Shown here in pieces: positions 1 to 7,139 of a stretch of DNA of 40,224 nucleotides. The position numbers and the translations under genes are program-made. The stretch lies in NCBI GenBank assembly GCA_007117355.1, contig SKGS01000229.1:1-40224 (forward strand), written 5' to 3'. The DNA is from Lishizhenia sp. (GTDB taxonomy: Bacteria; Bacteroidota; Bacteroidia; Flavobacteriales_D; Crocinitomicaceae). Under the pieces are notes generated by a model, which did no database searches, was not told the origin of the DNA, and saw only the letters and a program-made list of their open reading frames with translations. How positions within the stretch are numbered: position 1 is the first letter of the stretch; every line of letters starts with the position of its first letter.

Positions 1-119
1 ACGGAACTTACGGAGGTGAGATTGTACAAGAAGGAACATACATTTGGAAAATACAATTCAGAAGTAAATACAACGATAAACGTGAAGTGCATCATGGTCA
101 TGTGACGTTGATGAAGTAG
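1..119 (+). CDS. C-terminal end of a T9SS type B sorted protein (CHU_C domain), partial
   Basis: The 5' end lies outside the window. Reading from base 3 gives 38 residues ending at TAG 117-119, starting GTYGGEIVQEGTYIWKIQFR and closing with GHVTLMK. The pattern G-x-x-V-x-x-GTY-x-W-K-I followed by GHVTL is the end of the gliding-motility-associated C-terminal domain (CHU_C), which directs proteins to the type IX secretion system for export and surface attachment. Only the tail is visible, so the function of the body of the protein is unknown. The assignment rests on family knowledge of this motif and agrees with the second CHU_C protein at 26325-30398. Confidence 0.75.
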   Translation, partial: GTYGGEIVQEGTYIWKIQFRSKYNDKREVHHGHVTLMK

Positions 120-276
120 GGCAAGTGCTTTTATATTCGAGGTCAGTTTATTTTCTTGTTCTTAGTTTTTCAACTATGAATAATCATTGAAGGATTGATT
201 TATTTTAGCATAAATATGGTTAAACTAACAATGTTTATTATCTTTCGAGGGCTTAAATGAACCGAGATTAATTGAT

Positions 277-2331
277 ATGCTAAGACGATTTTATATTTTT
301 CAAATTTTATTTTTATTACTTTTTTCAGGATTAATAACAGCACAACCTTTAGAGGCAACAATCAAATTAAAGAATATTGATGATGCAATTGACGATGTTG
401 TTGCCCTAGTCGAAGCAAGAGGTGGTCAGGCTCCTTACCGCTATTTCTGGAATATTCAAACAGTATCCATTTATCAGCACCAGGCAATTGGCTTACCCGA
501 GGGCACAGACATCAATGTAAAAGTTATAGATGCTGCAAATGACACTGTTGTTGTGTCTGCTAAAACAGAACTTAGGAGTATTCCAGAAAAGTTTAATGCT
601 ATAATGAAGCCAGCAGTTAGTTTGCTTTCTAATGTGTTGTTTTATCCCTTATGGTCTGATACGGTAAAGGTTAGCAATTATGTTTTAAAAGCTCCTTTTG
701 CATTAGATAAATTCATTGAAAATTACACATTAGAGCGTTGGCTTGTTTCTGATAAGGAACGCGTTAAACATCAACAACCAATAGCTAAGTTGAATAAAGA
801 TGGCGAGCCTATTATTCTATACGCTGTCGGAGATGGTATAGTAAATCAATTAATTTCAGAAGGTGAATTAGTTTATTTTACAAATAAGCGCGGAAATAGA
901 TCTGATAAGAAAATTGCCAAGATAAAATATGAACAACCACAGCCTTTTTATTTTAGAAATTTAGATACAAAAGATCAAGGCATACCTTTGATTGTGGTCT
1001 GGTTAGTGTTTGGAGCAATTTTCTTCACGCTCAAAATGAAATTTATAAATTTCAGAGGGGCTATTCATGCAATACAATTAGTTAGAGGTAAGTACGATGA
1101 CCCTTCTAGTAAATCTGGAGAAATCTCTCACTTTCAAGCTTTAGTAACAGCACTTTCTGCTACCGTTGGTTTGGGTAATATTGCTGGTGTAGCTATAGCG
1201 ATAAGCATGGGTGGACCTGGTGCAACTTTTTGGATGATTTTAGCTGGACTAATTGGTATGTCTTCCAAGTTTGTAGAATGTACATTAGGGGTAAAATACA
1301 GAGAAACAGATGAAAAAGGCGAAGTGTTTGGTGGTCCTATGTACTATTTAAGTGCGGGATTAAGTAAAAGGGGATTGAAAAAGTTAGGTAAGTTTTTAGC
1401 TGTTCTTTTTGCTATTTTATGTGTTGGTGGTTCTTTTGGTGGTGGAAATATGTTTCAAGCCAACCAAGCGTTTAACCAATTGACTGAAATCCCAGGTTGG
1501 GAAAGTTTTTCAAACTATGGCTTTTGGTTTGGGTTAGTTTTAGCAATCTTGGTTGGAATAGTAATTATCGGAGGAATTAAATCTATTGCAAAAGTAACGG
1601 ATAAGGTTGTGCCTTCAATGGTTGCACTTTATGTGATTAGTGCGCTTACAATCATAGGTATAAATATTGAAAACATTGGAGAGGCTTTTGGAATGATTTT
1701 TAGTGGTGCTTTTGAACCTGATGCTATTTATGGAGGATTTATTGGTGTGCTTATTCTTGGTTTTCAACGTGCGGCTTTTTCTAATGAAGCAGGCGTTGGA
1801 TCTTCTGCAATTGCACACTCTGCTGCTAAAACAGAAGAGCCAGTGAGTGAAGGAATGGTGGCTTTATTGGAACCATTTATAGATACTGTATTAGTCTGTA
1901 CGATGACAGCGTTAGTAATTATTTTTACTGGGTATGCCACGGATTCAGAAGGCCTTGAAGGCGCAGCATTAACGTCAGCAGCTTTCTCGTCTTCGCTCGG
2001 TGGCTGGTCAATGTACGTACTGTCATTTGCTGTCGTACTTTTTGCATTTTCAACTATGATTTCTTGGTCTTATTACGGGCTTAAAGCGTGGACTTATTTA
2101 TTCGGAAAAAGTCGAAAAGCTGATATCTCATACAAGTTATTATTTCTAGTTTTTGTGGTTGTCGGTTCCTCAGTTGGTTTAGGTGCTGTTATTGAATTTT
2201 CTGATTTAATGATTCTAGGAATGGCATTTCCTAATATTCTTGGCTTATTGATAATGTCTTCAGAGGTAAAGTCGGATATGAATACTTATTTTACCAAGAT
2301 AAAAACTGGTGTTATCAAGAAATTTAAGTAA
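277..2331 (+). CDS. Alanine/glycine:cation symporter (AGCS family) with an extra periplasmic N-terminal region
   Basis: The carrier core occupies about residues 235-684, close to the usual 450 residues of the AGCS/AlsT family of sodium- or proton-coupled amino acid carriers in the inner membrane. The family stretch [20 protein letters not shown], followed by NIAGVA and GGPGATFW, is intact, and later helices carry [19 protein letters not shown]. Before the core lie about 234 extra residues: a signal peptide (1-22, ending TAQ); a segment at 30-97 resembling SprB/PKD-like repeats ([22 protein letters not shown]); and a segment at 160-217 shaped like a lipoyl/biotinyl or HlyD hairpin (QPIAKL, VGDGIV, EGELV, KIAKI) without an obvious modifiable lysine motif. 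These extra parts should lie in the periplasm. It is followed after 5 bp by the HhH gene. The carrier call is firm; substrate and the role of the extension are inference. Confidence 0.9.
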   Translation: MLRRFYIFQILFLLLFSGLITAQPLEATIKLKNIDDAIDDVVALVEARGGQAPYRYFWNIQTVSIYQHQAIGLPEGTDINVKVIDAANDTVVVSAKTELRSIPEKFNAIMKPAVSLLSNVLFYPLWSDTVKVSNYVLKAPFALDKFIENYTLERWLVSDKERVKHQQPIAKLNKDGEPIILYAVGDGIVNQLISEGELVYFTNKRGNRSDKKIAKIKYEQPQPFYFRNLDTKDQGIPLIVVWLVFGAIFFTLKMKFINFRGAIHAIQLVRGKYDDPSSKSGEISHFQALVTALSATVGLGNIAGVAIAISMGGPGATFWMILAGLIGMSSKFVECTLGVKYRETDEKGEVFGGPMYYLSAGLSKRGLKKLGKFLAVLFAILCVGGSFGGGNMFQANQAFNQLTEIPGWESFSNYGFWFGLVLAILVGIVIIGGIKSIAKVTDKVVPSMVALYVISALTIIGINIENIGEAFGMIFSGAFEPDAIYGGFIGVLILGFQRAAFSNEAGVGSSAIAHSAAKTEEPVSEGMVALLEPFIDTVLVCTMTALVIIFTGYATDSEGLEGAALTSAAFSSSLGGWSMYVLSFAVVLFAFSTMISWSYYGLKAWTYLFGKSRKADISYKLLFLVFVVVGSSVGLGAVIEFSDLMILGMAFPNILGLLIMSSEVKSDMNTYFTKIKTGVIKKFK

Positions 2332-2336
2332 CCAAA

Positions 2337-3272
2337 GTGAAAAAATGGGACAAAGATATCATTAACTTTTCCAGAAGAACTAGACGAGGAGCAGTTTTTC
2401 TTGTTGGTATATTCTTACTATTTACAGTTGTGAGTTATACGTTAGAGGTTTTGTTTTTTAAAAACAACTATCAAATCACATACATAGATGATATTGGAGA
2501 AGAACTGTTGGAAAAGGATAGTACAGTAAAAAAGCCGTCATTTGTAAAGCGATTTGACAAAAAGCAGACCTATCAGAAAAGACACCCAAAGGATAGATTC
2601 AAAATTCCTGCGGATGAATTTAATCCGAATGCTTTAGTGAAAAATGAATGGATGGATATTGGCTTGACCGAAAAACAAGCTATTGCGTTACTTAATTTTA
2701 GAGATCGTATTAGAGGCTTCAAAACTAAAAAAGATTTCAAAAATGCTTTTGTGATTTCTAATGATCTTTTTGAATCTTTAGAATCCCTAATCCTATTGCC
2801 TGATTCTGTAGTCGTAAAAGACTCACCTAAGAGGTCAAAAACAAAAAAGACTTCTCAAAAAGTTACAACCATTCAATCGCCTTTTGAATTAAATAGTGCT
2901 GATGTTAGCCAATTAGTTCAAGTACATGGAATAGGTGAATATAGAGCGAAAAAAATTATCGAATTCAGAACTCAGCTTGGTGGATTCATCGACGAAGAAC
3001 AACTCACACTAATGAGTTTTTTGCCTGATGAAGTAATTGATTCATTAGTACAACATATTTCAATTAATCAAGATATAATCAAAAAAATACAGCTTAATTC
3101 GGTTGATATTAGTGAGTTAAAATCTCATCCTCTTTTATCGAATGAAGAAGCATATTCCATTATTTCACTAAGGAATGAATTGGGAGCATTTTCCAAAATT
3201 CAAGAAGTCATTAAATCGCCTTTAATAGATATTAGAAAATATAGGAAAATTAAACCTTATTTAGATTTATAA
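2337..3272 (+). CDS. Membrane-anchored helix-hairpin-helix (ComEA-like) protein
   Basis: A 311-residue protein with a GTG start 5 bp after the symporter stop. A positively charged N-terminus is followed by one membrane segment at about 19-34 (AVFLVGIFLLFTVVSYTL). The rest is soluble and holds three helix-hairpin-helix units, at about 105-155, 185-245 and 252-310; the clearest contains VHGIGEYRAKKIIEFR with the G-x-G hairpin. Such units bind DNA without sequence specificity, as in the competence protein ComEA, but in Bacteroidota proteins of this layout are usually annotated only as HhH-domain proteins. Whether it serves DNA uptake or something else cannot be told here; no other competence genes are visible nearby. 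Confidence 0.8.
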   Translation: MKKWDKDIINFSRRTRRGAVFLVGIFLLFTVVSYTLEVLFFKNNYQITYIDDIGEELLEKDSTVKKPSFVKRFDKKQTYQKRHPKDRFKIPADEFNPNALVKNEWMDIGLTEKQAIALLNFRDRIRGFKTKKDFKNAFVISNDLFESLESLILLPDSVVVKDSPKRSKTKKTSQKVTTIQSPFELNSADVSQLVQVHGIGEYRAKKIIEFRTQLGGFIDEEQLTLMSFLPDEVIDSLVQHISINQDIIKKIQLNSVDISELKSHPLLSNEEAYSIISLRNELGAFSKIQEVIKSPLIDIRKYRKIKPYLDL

Positions 3273-3298
3273 TTCCTGATTATTAAAAAAAACAAATC

Positions 3299-3838
3299 AT
3301 GAATAAAGAAGATTTAGAGTTAGAAATAAAAAGTGTTGTTAGGGATGTTGTTGATTTCCCAAAACCTGGTATAGTATTTAAAGATATTACCACGTTAATG
3401 AGAAACCCAGAAGTATCAAACAAGACACTCGATTTTTTAACAAATTACTATAAAAATAGTGAAATAACAAAAGTTGTAGGTATTGAAAGTAGAGGGTTTT
3501 TATTCGGAGCTGCCCTTGCTTTTAGATTGAATCTTCCATTTATAATGATACGAAAAGAAGGTAAATTACCATATAAAAAGATAAAAAAAAGTTACAATCT
3601 TGAATATGGAAGCGCTACGATTGAAATGCATGAAGATGCTATAAATGAAGGTGATAAGGTTTTGATTCACGATGATTTATTAGCAACAGGTGGTTCAGCT
3701 CAGGCTGCCGCAGAATTAATATTGAGTCAAAATGGACAAATCGCTGGGTTTAACTTTTTAATCAACCTTTCCTTCTTAGGAGGACAAAATAAATTGAGCA
3801 CTTACTCTGAAAATATTCTTAATTTAGCGACCTATTAA
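3299..3838 (+). CDS. apt: Adenine phosphoribosyltransferase
   Basis: Converts adenine and PRPP to AMP in the cytoplasm (purine salvage). The 179 residues match the usual 170-180 of the family. The PRPP-binding loop VLIHDDLLATGGSA is at residues 121-134; the FPKPGIVFKDITTL region near 20-33 and GIESRGFLFG near 61-70 are typical of Apt. The ATG is preceded by an A-rich tract, the usual start context in this phylum. It lies 26 bp after the HhH gene and 40 bp before the acyl-CoA dehydrogenase, so transcription as part of one forward unit is plausible but not proved. No missing key residue is seen. Confidence 0.95.
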   Translation: MNKEDLELEIKSVVRDVVDFPKPGIVFKDITTLMRNPEVSNKTLDFLTNYYKNSEITKVVGIESRGFLFGAALAFRLNLPFIMIRKEGKLPYKKIKKSYNLEYGSATIEMHEDAINEGDKVLIHDDLLATGGSAQAAAELILSQNGQIAGFNFLINLSFLGGQNKLSTYSENILNLATY

Positions 3839-3878
3839 TGAACGAACAAAACAAATAAAATCTTAAATTTTTTAAAAA

Positions 3879-5018
3879 ATGAACTTTGACTATAATGAAA
3901 ATCAATTGATGATTCAGCAAATGGTGAGAGATTTTGCTGAAAAGGAAATTCGTCCAAACATGAATAAATGGGATGAGGAAGAATTTTTTCCAGTTGATGC
4001 GATGAAAAAAATGGGAGAGCTTGGTCTCCTAGGCATCTACATTCCTGAAGAATATGGCGGAAGCGGATTTGGTTATTACGAATATGTAACTGCGCTTATT
4101 GAGCTTGGTAAAGTTTGCGGTGGAGTAGGTTTATCTGTTGCTGCGCATAACTCATTATGTACAGGGCATATTTATTATCACGGCTCCGAAGAGCAAAAGA
4201 AAAAGTACTTGCCGAAATTAGCGTGTGGTGAATGGATTGGAGCTTGGGGTTTAACTGAACCTAATACCGGGTCTGACGCTATGAGAATGAAAACCACCGC
4301 AGTTAAAGAAGGAAATGAATGGGTTATTAATGGTGCAAAAAACTGGATAACTCACGGTCTCTCTGGCGATGTAGCAGTAGTACTAGTAAGAACAGGGGAT
4401 TTGTTGGATAGCAAAGGAATTACAGCATTTATAGTTGAAAAAGGAACTCCAGGTTTTTCAGCTGTTAAAATCAAGGACAAACTAGGTGTTAGAGCCAGTG
4501 AAACAGCTGAGTTGATTTTCGATAATGTTCGAGTACCTGAAGAAAATGTTATCGGTGAAGTTGGAAGAGGCTTTGTACAGGCCATGCAAATTTTAGATGG
4601 TGGTAGAATCTCTATTGCAGCTCTTAGTTGTGGAATCGCAAGAGGTGCTTATGAAGCTTCTGTTAAATACGCAAAGGAAAGGGAACAATTCGGTAAGCCT
4701 ATTGCAGCATTTCAAGGGATTAGTTTCAAACTTGCAGATATGGCAACTAAAGTTCAAGCTGCCGAATTACTTACGTTTAATGCCGCATTTTTGAAAAATA
4801 ATCATAGACCTTTAACAAAAGAAGGAGCTTATGCTAAATATTTTGCTAGTGAAGTAGCAGTAGAATGTGGTAATGAAGCTGTGCAAATCATGGGTGGATA
4901 TGGTTACACTAAAGAATATCCAGCTGAGAAGTTCTTGCGCGATGCAAAATTAATGACCATTGGTGAGGGTACATCCGAAATCCAAAAAGTAGTAATTTCA
5001 CGAGAAATATTAAAATAA
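3879..5018 (+). CDS. Acyl-CoA dehydrogenase (short/branched-chain type)
   Basis: An FAD enzyme that makes the trans-2,3 double bond in acyl-CoA during fatty acid or branched-chain amino acid breakdown, passing electrons to electron-transfer flavoprotein. The 379 residues are full length for the family. Visible signatures are WGLTEPNTGSDAMRMKTTA (about 123-141, substrate/FAD binding), REQFGKPIAAFQ, and the C-terminal GGYGYTKEYPAEKFLRDAK. The catalytic base is most likely Glu363 in GEGTSEIQ, the position used in butyryl- and medium-chain enzymes. Chain-length preference cannot be read from sequence. The gene ends 1 bp before the rpsU promoter begins, so it is the last gene of its transcription unit by position. 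Confidence 0.93.
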   Translation: MNFDYNENQLMIQQMVRDFAEKEIRPNMNKWDEEEFFPVDAMKKMGELGLLGIYIPEEYGGSGFGYYEYVTALIELGKVCGGVGLSVAAHNSLCTGHIYYHGSEEQKKKYLPKLACGEWIGAWGLTEPNTGSDAMRMKTTAVKEGNEWVINGAKNWITHGLSGDVAVVLVRTGDLLDSKGITAFIVEKGTPGFSAVKIKDKLGVRASETAELIFDNVRVPEENVIGEVGRGFVQAMQILDGGRISIAALSCGIARGAYEASVKYAKEREQFGKPIAAFQGISFKLADMATKVQAAELLTFNAAFLKNNHRPLTKEGAYAKYFASEVAVECGNEAVQIMGGYGYTKEYPAEKFLRDAKLMTIGEGTSEIQKVVISREILK

Positions 5019-5019
5019 A

Positions 5020-5050
5020 TTTGTTAAGTACTTTTTTTAGTTTAAATTTG
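5020..5050 (+). promoter_or_regulatory. Bacteroidota-type sigma-A promoter for rpsU
   Basis: TTTG at 5020-5023 and TAAATTTG at 5043-5050 are separated by exactly 19 bases, a full match to the Bacteroidota consensus TTTG-N19-TAnnTTTG. It begins just after the acyl-CoA dehydrogenase stop and would give a leader of about 40 bases before the rpsU ATG. Confidence 0.85.
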
Positions 5051-5095
5051 CAGCCTGATTTCGAAAAGAGCAATTATTTAATTTAATAAAACAAT

Positions 5096-5287
5096 ATGTT
5101 AGTTATACCAGTAAAAGAAGGAGAAAACATTGAGCGAGCGCTCAAGAAGTACAAGAAAAAGTTTGAAAGAACTGGAGTAATGAGAGAATTGAGAAGTCGC
5201 AAAGAATTTATCAAGCCTTCTGTTCAATTGCGCCAACAAAAAATTAAGGCTGCTTACAAACAAAGATTAATTTCTGCTGAAATATAA
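5096..5287 (+). CDS. rpsU: 30S ribosomal protein S21
   Basis: A 63-residue basic protein starting MLVIPVKEGENIERALKKYK, the usual start of S21 in Bacteroidota, with the ERTGVMRELRSRKEFIKPS core. S21 sits on the small subunit near the 3' end of 16S rRNA and aids initiation; in Bacteroidota it is known to take part in masking the anti-Shine-Dalgarno, which fits the A-rich, SD-poor starts in this window. It has its own consensus promoter upstream and an intrinsic terminator directly downstream, so it is probably made mainly as a single-gene transcript. Confidence 0.97.
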   Translation: MLVIPVKEGENIERALKKYKKKFERTGVMRELRSRKEFIKPSVQLRQQKIKAAYKQRLISAEI

Positions 5288-5310
5288 AACATTTTAGAAA
5301 TAATTACGTA

Positions 5311-5339
5311 AAGGAGTTCTATTAAGAGCTCCTTTTTTT
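5311..5339 (+). terminator. Intrinsic terminator after rpsU, abutting the xerC start
   Basis: AAGGAGTTCT (5311-5320) pairs with AGAGCTCCTT (5324-5333) through ten base pairs including one G-U, with a 4-base loop and a run of T to 5339. The A of the next gene's ATG is base 5340. Confidence 0.85.
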
Positions 5340-6215
5340 ATGTTAGAACAATTTCAAAAATACCTGATTTCAGAAAAACGAATGGCAACACTTTCGGTTG
5401 ATGCTTATTTATTTGATTTAGAAAGGTTTTTTGCTTTTATTGATAACCGAAATGTTGACAAAAATACTATTAAGAAAATTCTAACTTATACATCTATCCG
5501 CTCTTGGGTCAGCAGCTTAAAAAAAGACGGACTATCGAACCGTTCCATAAACAGAAAAATTTCAAGTTTAAGAACATTTTGTAAATGGTGTATCAAGGAG
5601 AGTTATGTTGACGAAAACCCAATGCTCAAAATAAATAACCTAAAACAGAATAAACGCCTTCCTGAGTTTGTTAAACAACAAGAGATTGATCTAGAAAAAA
5701 CGGAGTGTTTATTTTCAGATGACTTTGCTGGCCTTAGAGATAAGTTGATTTTCGAACTCTTTTATCAAACCGGAATGAGACTTTCAGAATTGATAAATTT
5801 AAAGTCACAAGATATTCAAAACAGTACAATTAAAGTTCTAGGAAAAAGGAATAAAGAAAGAATCATCCCTATTAATAAAAGTCTCATGGCTATCATTACG
5901 TCCTACAAAAAGCAAAAAGAATTTTTACAATTAGAGTGTAACTATTTGTTATGTACGGAAAAGGGAAATAAATTATATCCAAAATTTGTTTATAGAAAAA
6001 TAAATTCATACCTTTCAACCATAACGAAAATGCAAAAGAAGAGCCCGCATGTGTTAAGACATTCATTTGCTACTCACATGCTAAATAATGGGGCAAGTCT
6101 TGAGGCGATTAAAGAAGTGTTGGGGCATGCGAATTTAAGCGCAACTCAAGTTTATACGCATAATTCGTTTAAAGAAATTAGTAATATTTATAAACAAGCT
6201 CACCCCAGAGGTTAA
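5340..6215 (+). CDS. xerC: Tyrosine recombinase XerC/XerD type
   Basis: Site-specific recombinase of the Xer group, which resolves chromosome dimers at dif. The 291 residues fit the usual 290-300. The N-terminal core-binding SAM-like domain spans about 1-85 and the catalytic domain about 110-290. The full active site is visible: Arg147 (GMRLSEL), Lys169 (LGKRNKER), His237 and Arg240 (HVLRHSFATHML), His263 (LGHANL) and the nucleophile Tyr272 (TQVYTH). The start is fixed by homology of LEQFQKYLISEKR to Xer N-termini. It starts immediately after the rpsU terminator with no leader, and is followed 12 bp later by hpf. The fixed place in this core cluster argues for a housekeeping Xer, not a phage integrase; XerC versus XerD is not certain. 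Confidence 0.9.
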   Translation: MLEQFQKYLISEKRMATLSVDAYLFDLERFFAFIDNRNVDKNTIKKILTYTSIRSWVSSLKKDGLSNRSINRKISSLRTFCKWCIKESYVDENPMLKINNLKQNKRLPEFVKQQEIDLEKTECLFSDDFAGLRDKLIFELFYQTGMRLSELINLKSQDIQNSTIKVLGKRNKERIIPINKSLMAIITSYKKQKEFLQLECNYLLCTEKGNKLYPKFVYRKINSYLSTITKMQKKSPHVLRHSFATHMLNNGASLEAIKEVLGHANLSATQVYTHNSFKEISNIYKQAHPRG

Positions 6216-6227
6216 AAACTTTTTAGT

Positions 6228-6524
6228 ATGGATGTTATGATTCAAGCTGTTAGTTTTACAGCAGACCGTTCACTTAAAGATTTTGTGACGGAAAAGGTAC
6301 AAAAACTATCTATTTTCTTTGATGGCATAGTTTCTTGTGAAGTTTATCTAAAGGTAGATAGAAAAGCCGCGGCCAACAACAAGGTGTCAGAGATTAAAAT
6401 TAACATTCCTGGAAAGGAGTTGTTTGCAAAAAAACAATGTGATTCATTTGAAGAAGCAACAGACCTTGTCACGGATGCCTTAAGAAGGCAGTTGATGAAG
6501 TATAAAGAGAAAACACTTGCTTAA
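6228..6524 (+). CDS. hpf: Ribosome hibernation-promoting factor, short form (HPF/RaiA family)
   Basis: A 98-residue protein of the short HPF/YfiA class, which binds the 30S decoding centre and stalls idle ribosomes in stationary phase. The family pattern is visible: IQAVSFTADRSLKDFVTEK at the N-terminus, then KLSIFFDGIVSCEVYLKVD and a C-terminal helix with DSFEEATDLVTDALRRQLMKYKEK. It lacks the C-terminal dimerisation domain of long HPF. Start at ATG 6228, with a possible alternative at the fourth codon. It lies 12 bp after xerC, before an intrinsic terminator, so the two are probably co-transcribed. Confidence 0.92.
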   Translation: MDVMIQAVSFTADRSLKDFVTEKVQKLSIFFDGIVSCEVYLKVDRKAAANNKVSEIKINIPGKELFAKKQCDSFEEATDLVTDALRRQLMKYKEKTLA

Positions 6525-6547
6525 ACATTGAAATACAGCAATGTAGG

Positions 6548-6579
6548 AATAGCAGCTAAAACAGTTGCTATTTTTTTTT
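6548..6579 (+). terminator. Intrinsic terminator after hpf
   Basis: ATAGCAGCT and AGTTGCTAT form a nine-pair stem (one G-U) around the loop AAAAC, followed by a run of nine T. It separates xerC-hpf from the tRNA-tuf unit. Confidence 0.85.
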
Positions 6580-6599
6580 GAAAAAAAATAAAAAATTGC

Positions 6600-6629
6600 T
6601 TGCTAAGAAATATTTCTTTACTACATTTG
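6600..6629 (+). promoter_or_regulatory. Promoter of the tRNA-tuf transcription unit
   Basis: TTG at 6600-6602, 19 bases, then TACATTTG at 6622-6629. The -7 box matches TAnnTTTG fully and the -33 box has the core TTG (CTTG). The predicted start is near 6636, about 55 bases before the first tRNA. Confidence 0.8.
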
Positions 6630-6660
6630 CATCCCCGAACGGGTCTAGTACTTGTCAGGT

Positions 6661-6678
6661 AGTTCTTTAAAAACTATA
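6661..6678 (+). repeat. Left arm of an 18-bp perfect inverted repeat around three tRNAs
   Basis: AGTTCTTTAAAAACTATA is the exact reverse complement of 6950-6967. The two arms bracket tRNA-Thr(TGT), tRNA-Tyr and tRNA-Gly. In the transcript they could pair into an 18-bp duplex; see the finding. Confidence 0.85.
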
Positions 6679-6691
6679 TTACCAACATTGC

Positions 6692-6765
6692 GCCGATGTA
6701 GCTCAGCTGGCTAGAGCAGCTGATTTGTAATCAGCAGGTCGGGGGTTCGAGTCCCTCCATCGGCT
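6692..6765 (+). tRNA. tRNA-Thr (anticodon TGT)
   Basis: Acceptor stem GCCGATG pairs with CATCGGC, discriminator T; D arm GCTC...GAGC; anticodon loop TTTGTAA reads TGT; T arm holds GGTTCGAGTCC. It is 74 bases, with no encoded CCA. First of four tRNAs ahead of tuf. Confidence 0.96.
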
Positions 6766-6772
6766 CATAATT

Positions 6773-6854
6773 GGGGATGTCGCATAGTGGCTATTGCAGC
6801 AGACTGTAAATCTGTCACCGTAAGGTATCGTTGGTTCGAGTCCATCCATCCCCA
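6773..6854 (+). tRNA. tRNA-Tyr (anticodon GTA)
   Basis: Acceptor stem GGGGATG pairs with CATCCCC, discriminator A; the anticodon loop CTGTAAA reads GTA; a long variable arm (class II, 82 bases) lies before the T arm GGTTCGAGTCC. CCA is not encoded. It lies 7 bp after tRNA-Thr. Confidence 0.95.
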
Positions 6855-6874
6855 CGTACATGTATAAGAAATTA

Positions 6875-6947
6875 GCGGGAGTAGCTCAGTTGGTAGAGCG
6901 TCAGCCTTCCAAGCTGAGGGTCGCGAGTTCGAGTCTCGTCTCCCGCT
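6875..6947 (+). tRNA. tRNA-Gly (anticodon TCC)
   Basis: Acceptor stem GCGGGAG pairs with CTCCCGC, discriminator T; the anticodon loop CTTCCAA reads TCC; T arm GAGTTCGAGTCTC. It is 73 bases. The right arm of the 18-bp inverted repeat begins 2 bases after it. Confidence 0.96.
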
Positions 6948-6949
6948 CT

Positions 6950-6967
6950 TATAGTTTTTAAAGAACT
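6950..6967 (+). repeat. Right arm of the 18-bp perfect inverted repeat
   Basis: TATAGTTTTTAAAGAACT, the exact reverse complement of 6661-6678. It lies between tRNA-Gly and tRNA-Thr(GGT); the match ends on both sides at 18 bp. Confidence 0.85.
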
Positions 6968-6971
6968 TTTT

Positions 6972-7043
6972 GCCGGTGTAGCTCAGGGGTAGAGCGCTTC
7001 CTTGGTAAGGAAGAGGTCACGAGTTCAAATCTCGTCATTGGCT
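6972..7043 (+). tRNA. tRNA-Thr (anticodon GGT)
   Basis: Acceptor stem GCCGGTG pairs with CATTGGC (two G-U pairs), discriminator T; the anticodon loop TTGGTAA reads GGT; short D loop; T arm GAGTTCAAATCTC. It is 72 bases. It lies outside the inverted repeat and about 97 bp before tuf. Confidence 0.94.
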
Positions 7044-7053
7044 CTACGTTTAG

Positions 7054-7080
7054 GTTTCACTCGTGTTTTATGAGTGAAAT
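7054..7080 (+). promoter_or_regulatory. Hairpin in the tuf leader
   Basis: TTTCACTC (7055-7062) pairs with GAGTGAAA (7072-7079), extendable by flanking G-U pairs, around a 7-9 base loop. Only three T follow, so it is not a strong terminator. It could mark tRNA/mRNA processing or a weak attenuator between the tRNAs and tuf. Function is inference. Confidence 0.45.
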
Positions 7081-7139
7081 TTGGTGTATTTGTAAGGTAG
7101 GTTTAAAAAAGTATATATTAACAAGTAACAAATAGAAAA

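Noticed and set aside
120-276. Promoter of the symporter at TATCTTTC (239-246)
   Set aside because: No TTTG or TTG lies 19 bases upstream; the match is too weak to annotate.
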